Part shown: one piece after another, positions 62,420 through 62,619 of the stretch
How positions within the stretch are numbered: position 1 is the first letter of the stretch
Layout: the number at the start of each line of letters is the position of its first letter
Assembly (NCBI GenBank): GCA_028101965.1
Contig: JAOHMI010000007.1
Span: 1 to 62,619 of the forward strand
Reading direction: 5' to 3'
Origin: Bacteriovoracaceae bacterium
GTDB lineage: Bacteria; Bdellovibrionota; Bacteriovoracia; Bacteriovoracales; Bacteriovoracaceae
DNA: 62,619 nt
Program-made: the position numbers and the translations under genes
The notes under the pieces: generated by a model
The model's database searches: none
Seen by the model: only the letters and a program-made list of their open reading frames with translations
Told to the model about the DNA's origin: nothing

Positions 62420-62619
62420 TTGTTGCCTTAATTGATAGTATATTTTCTCAAATTGCAGGATTGCTGTCAAAGCCAGATTAGATAATATATATTTTTTTAA
62501 TTGGTTTAAGCAAAAAAGCAATTCTAAATCAACCCTTTCATAACTCGACAAAATTGTAATCAGTTATAAATCGAATCAATCTTCTTGAACTTAGAATAAA
62601 TGCTGCGTAATAGAAGAAT

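Noticed and set aside
62420-62551. N-terminal extension of the histidine kinase from TTG 62551
   Set aside because: No ribosome site, whereas ATG 62419 has AAGG at proper spacing.
1-62619. tRNA, rRNA, CRISPR arrays, complete insertion sequences or prophage genes
   Set aside because: I looked for cloverleaf-like segments, regularly spaced repeats, transposase motifs and phage proteins and found none.

Overview
The window is a 62.6 kb piece of an AT-rich bacterial chromosome (I estimate low-to-mid 30s % G+C). It is packed with small, mostly monocistronic genes on both strands. Many products carry Sec signal peptides: trypsin-like proteases, HExxH metalloproteases, an M74-type murein endopeptidase, a Fic protein, lipoproteins and many orphan secreted proteins. 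Low G+C, a very large secretome and scattered housekeeping genes suggest a Gram-negative predatory or predator-related bacterium of the Bacteriovorax/Halobacteriovorax/Peredibacter type (Bdellovibrionota). This is inference from gene style; no rRNA or other phylogenetic marker is present. I found no tRNA, rRNA, CRISPR array, intact insertion sequence or phage module.

Layout. 1-4.1 kb: partial MAPEG protein, GFA-type zinc enzyme, secreted trypsin, and an ArsR-SRPBCC operon with a readable, apparently leaderless promoter, followed by a 106 bp MITE-like inverted repeat and a membrane-anchored SRPBCC protein. 4.3-9.2 kb: SulP anion transporter, a 979-residue LamG lipoprotein and a truncated CBS-domain gene. 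9.2-14.4 kb: rhlE-yaiI, a secreted orphan, and an alkylation-repair operon (Ada/AraC/AlkA fusion plus Ogt). 14.5-21 kb: membrane protein, methyltransferase, old-yellow-enzyme homologue, cold-shock protein, ArsH and two secreted orphans, with decayed coding traces around the cold-shock gene. 21-34.9 kb: mainly metabolism and transport: APC permease, an unusual cupin, a gene broken by an in-frame TGA, an AlkX/YcaQ-like glycosylase, thiolase, aldo/keto reductase, BaiN-type flavoprotein, MscS channel, GlsB-type protein and GNAT acetyltransferase. 35-41.6 kb: secreted HExxHxxGxxD protease, 2OG-Fe(II) oxygenase, an Rrf2-SDR-thioredoxin cluster with the same palindrome before two of its genes, TruC-type pseudouridine synthase and a CvfB-like S1 protein. 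41.6-46.9 kb: large secreted orphan, cis/trans fatty-acid isomerase (Cti) and a BASS transporter. 47-61 kb: a block in which essentially every protein is exported or membrane-anchored, including the Fic protein, whose gene abuts a second secreted-protein gene, an M74 peptidase, an M1-like gluzincin and a trypsin. The window ends in a membrane histidine kinase.

How the genes fit together. Three themes stand out. (1) Damage and stress handling: Ada-AlkA/Ogt, AlkX, Rrf2-SDR-thioredoxin, ArsH, the cold-shock protein, Cti and MscS. (2) Degradation outside the cytoplasm: two trypsins, two metalloproteases of different catalytic type and a murein endopeptidase. (3) A large set of exported orphan proteins. 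The most promising candidate for an undescribed system is the exported Fic protein with its adjacent unknown exported partner at 54.6-57.1 kb.
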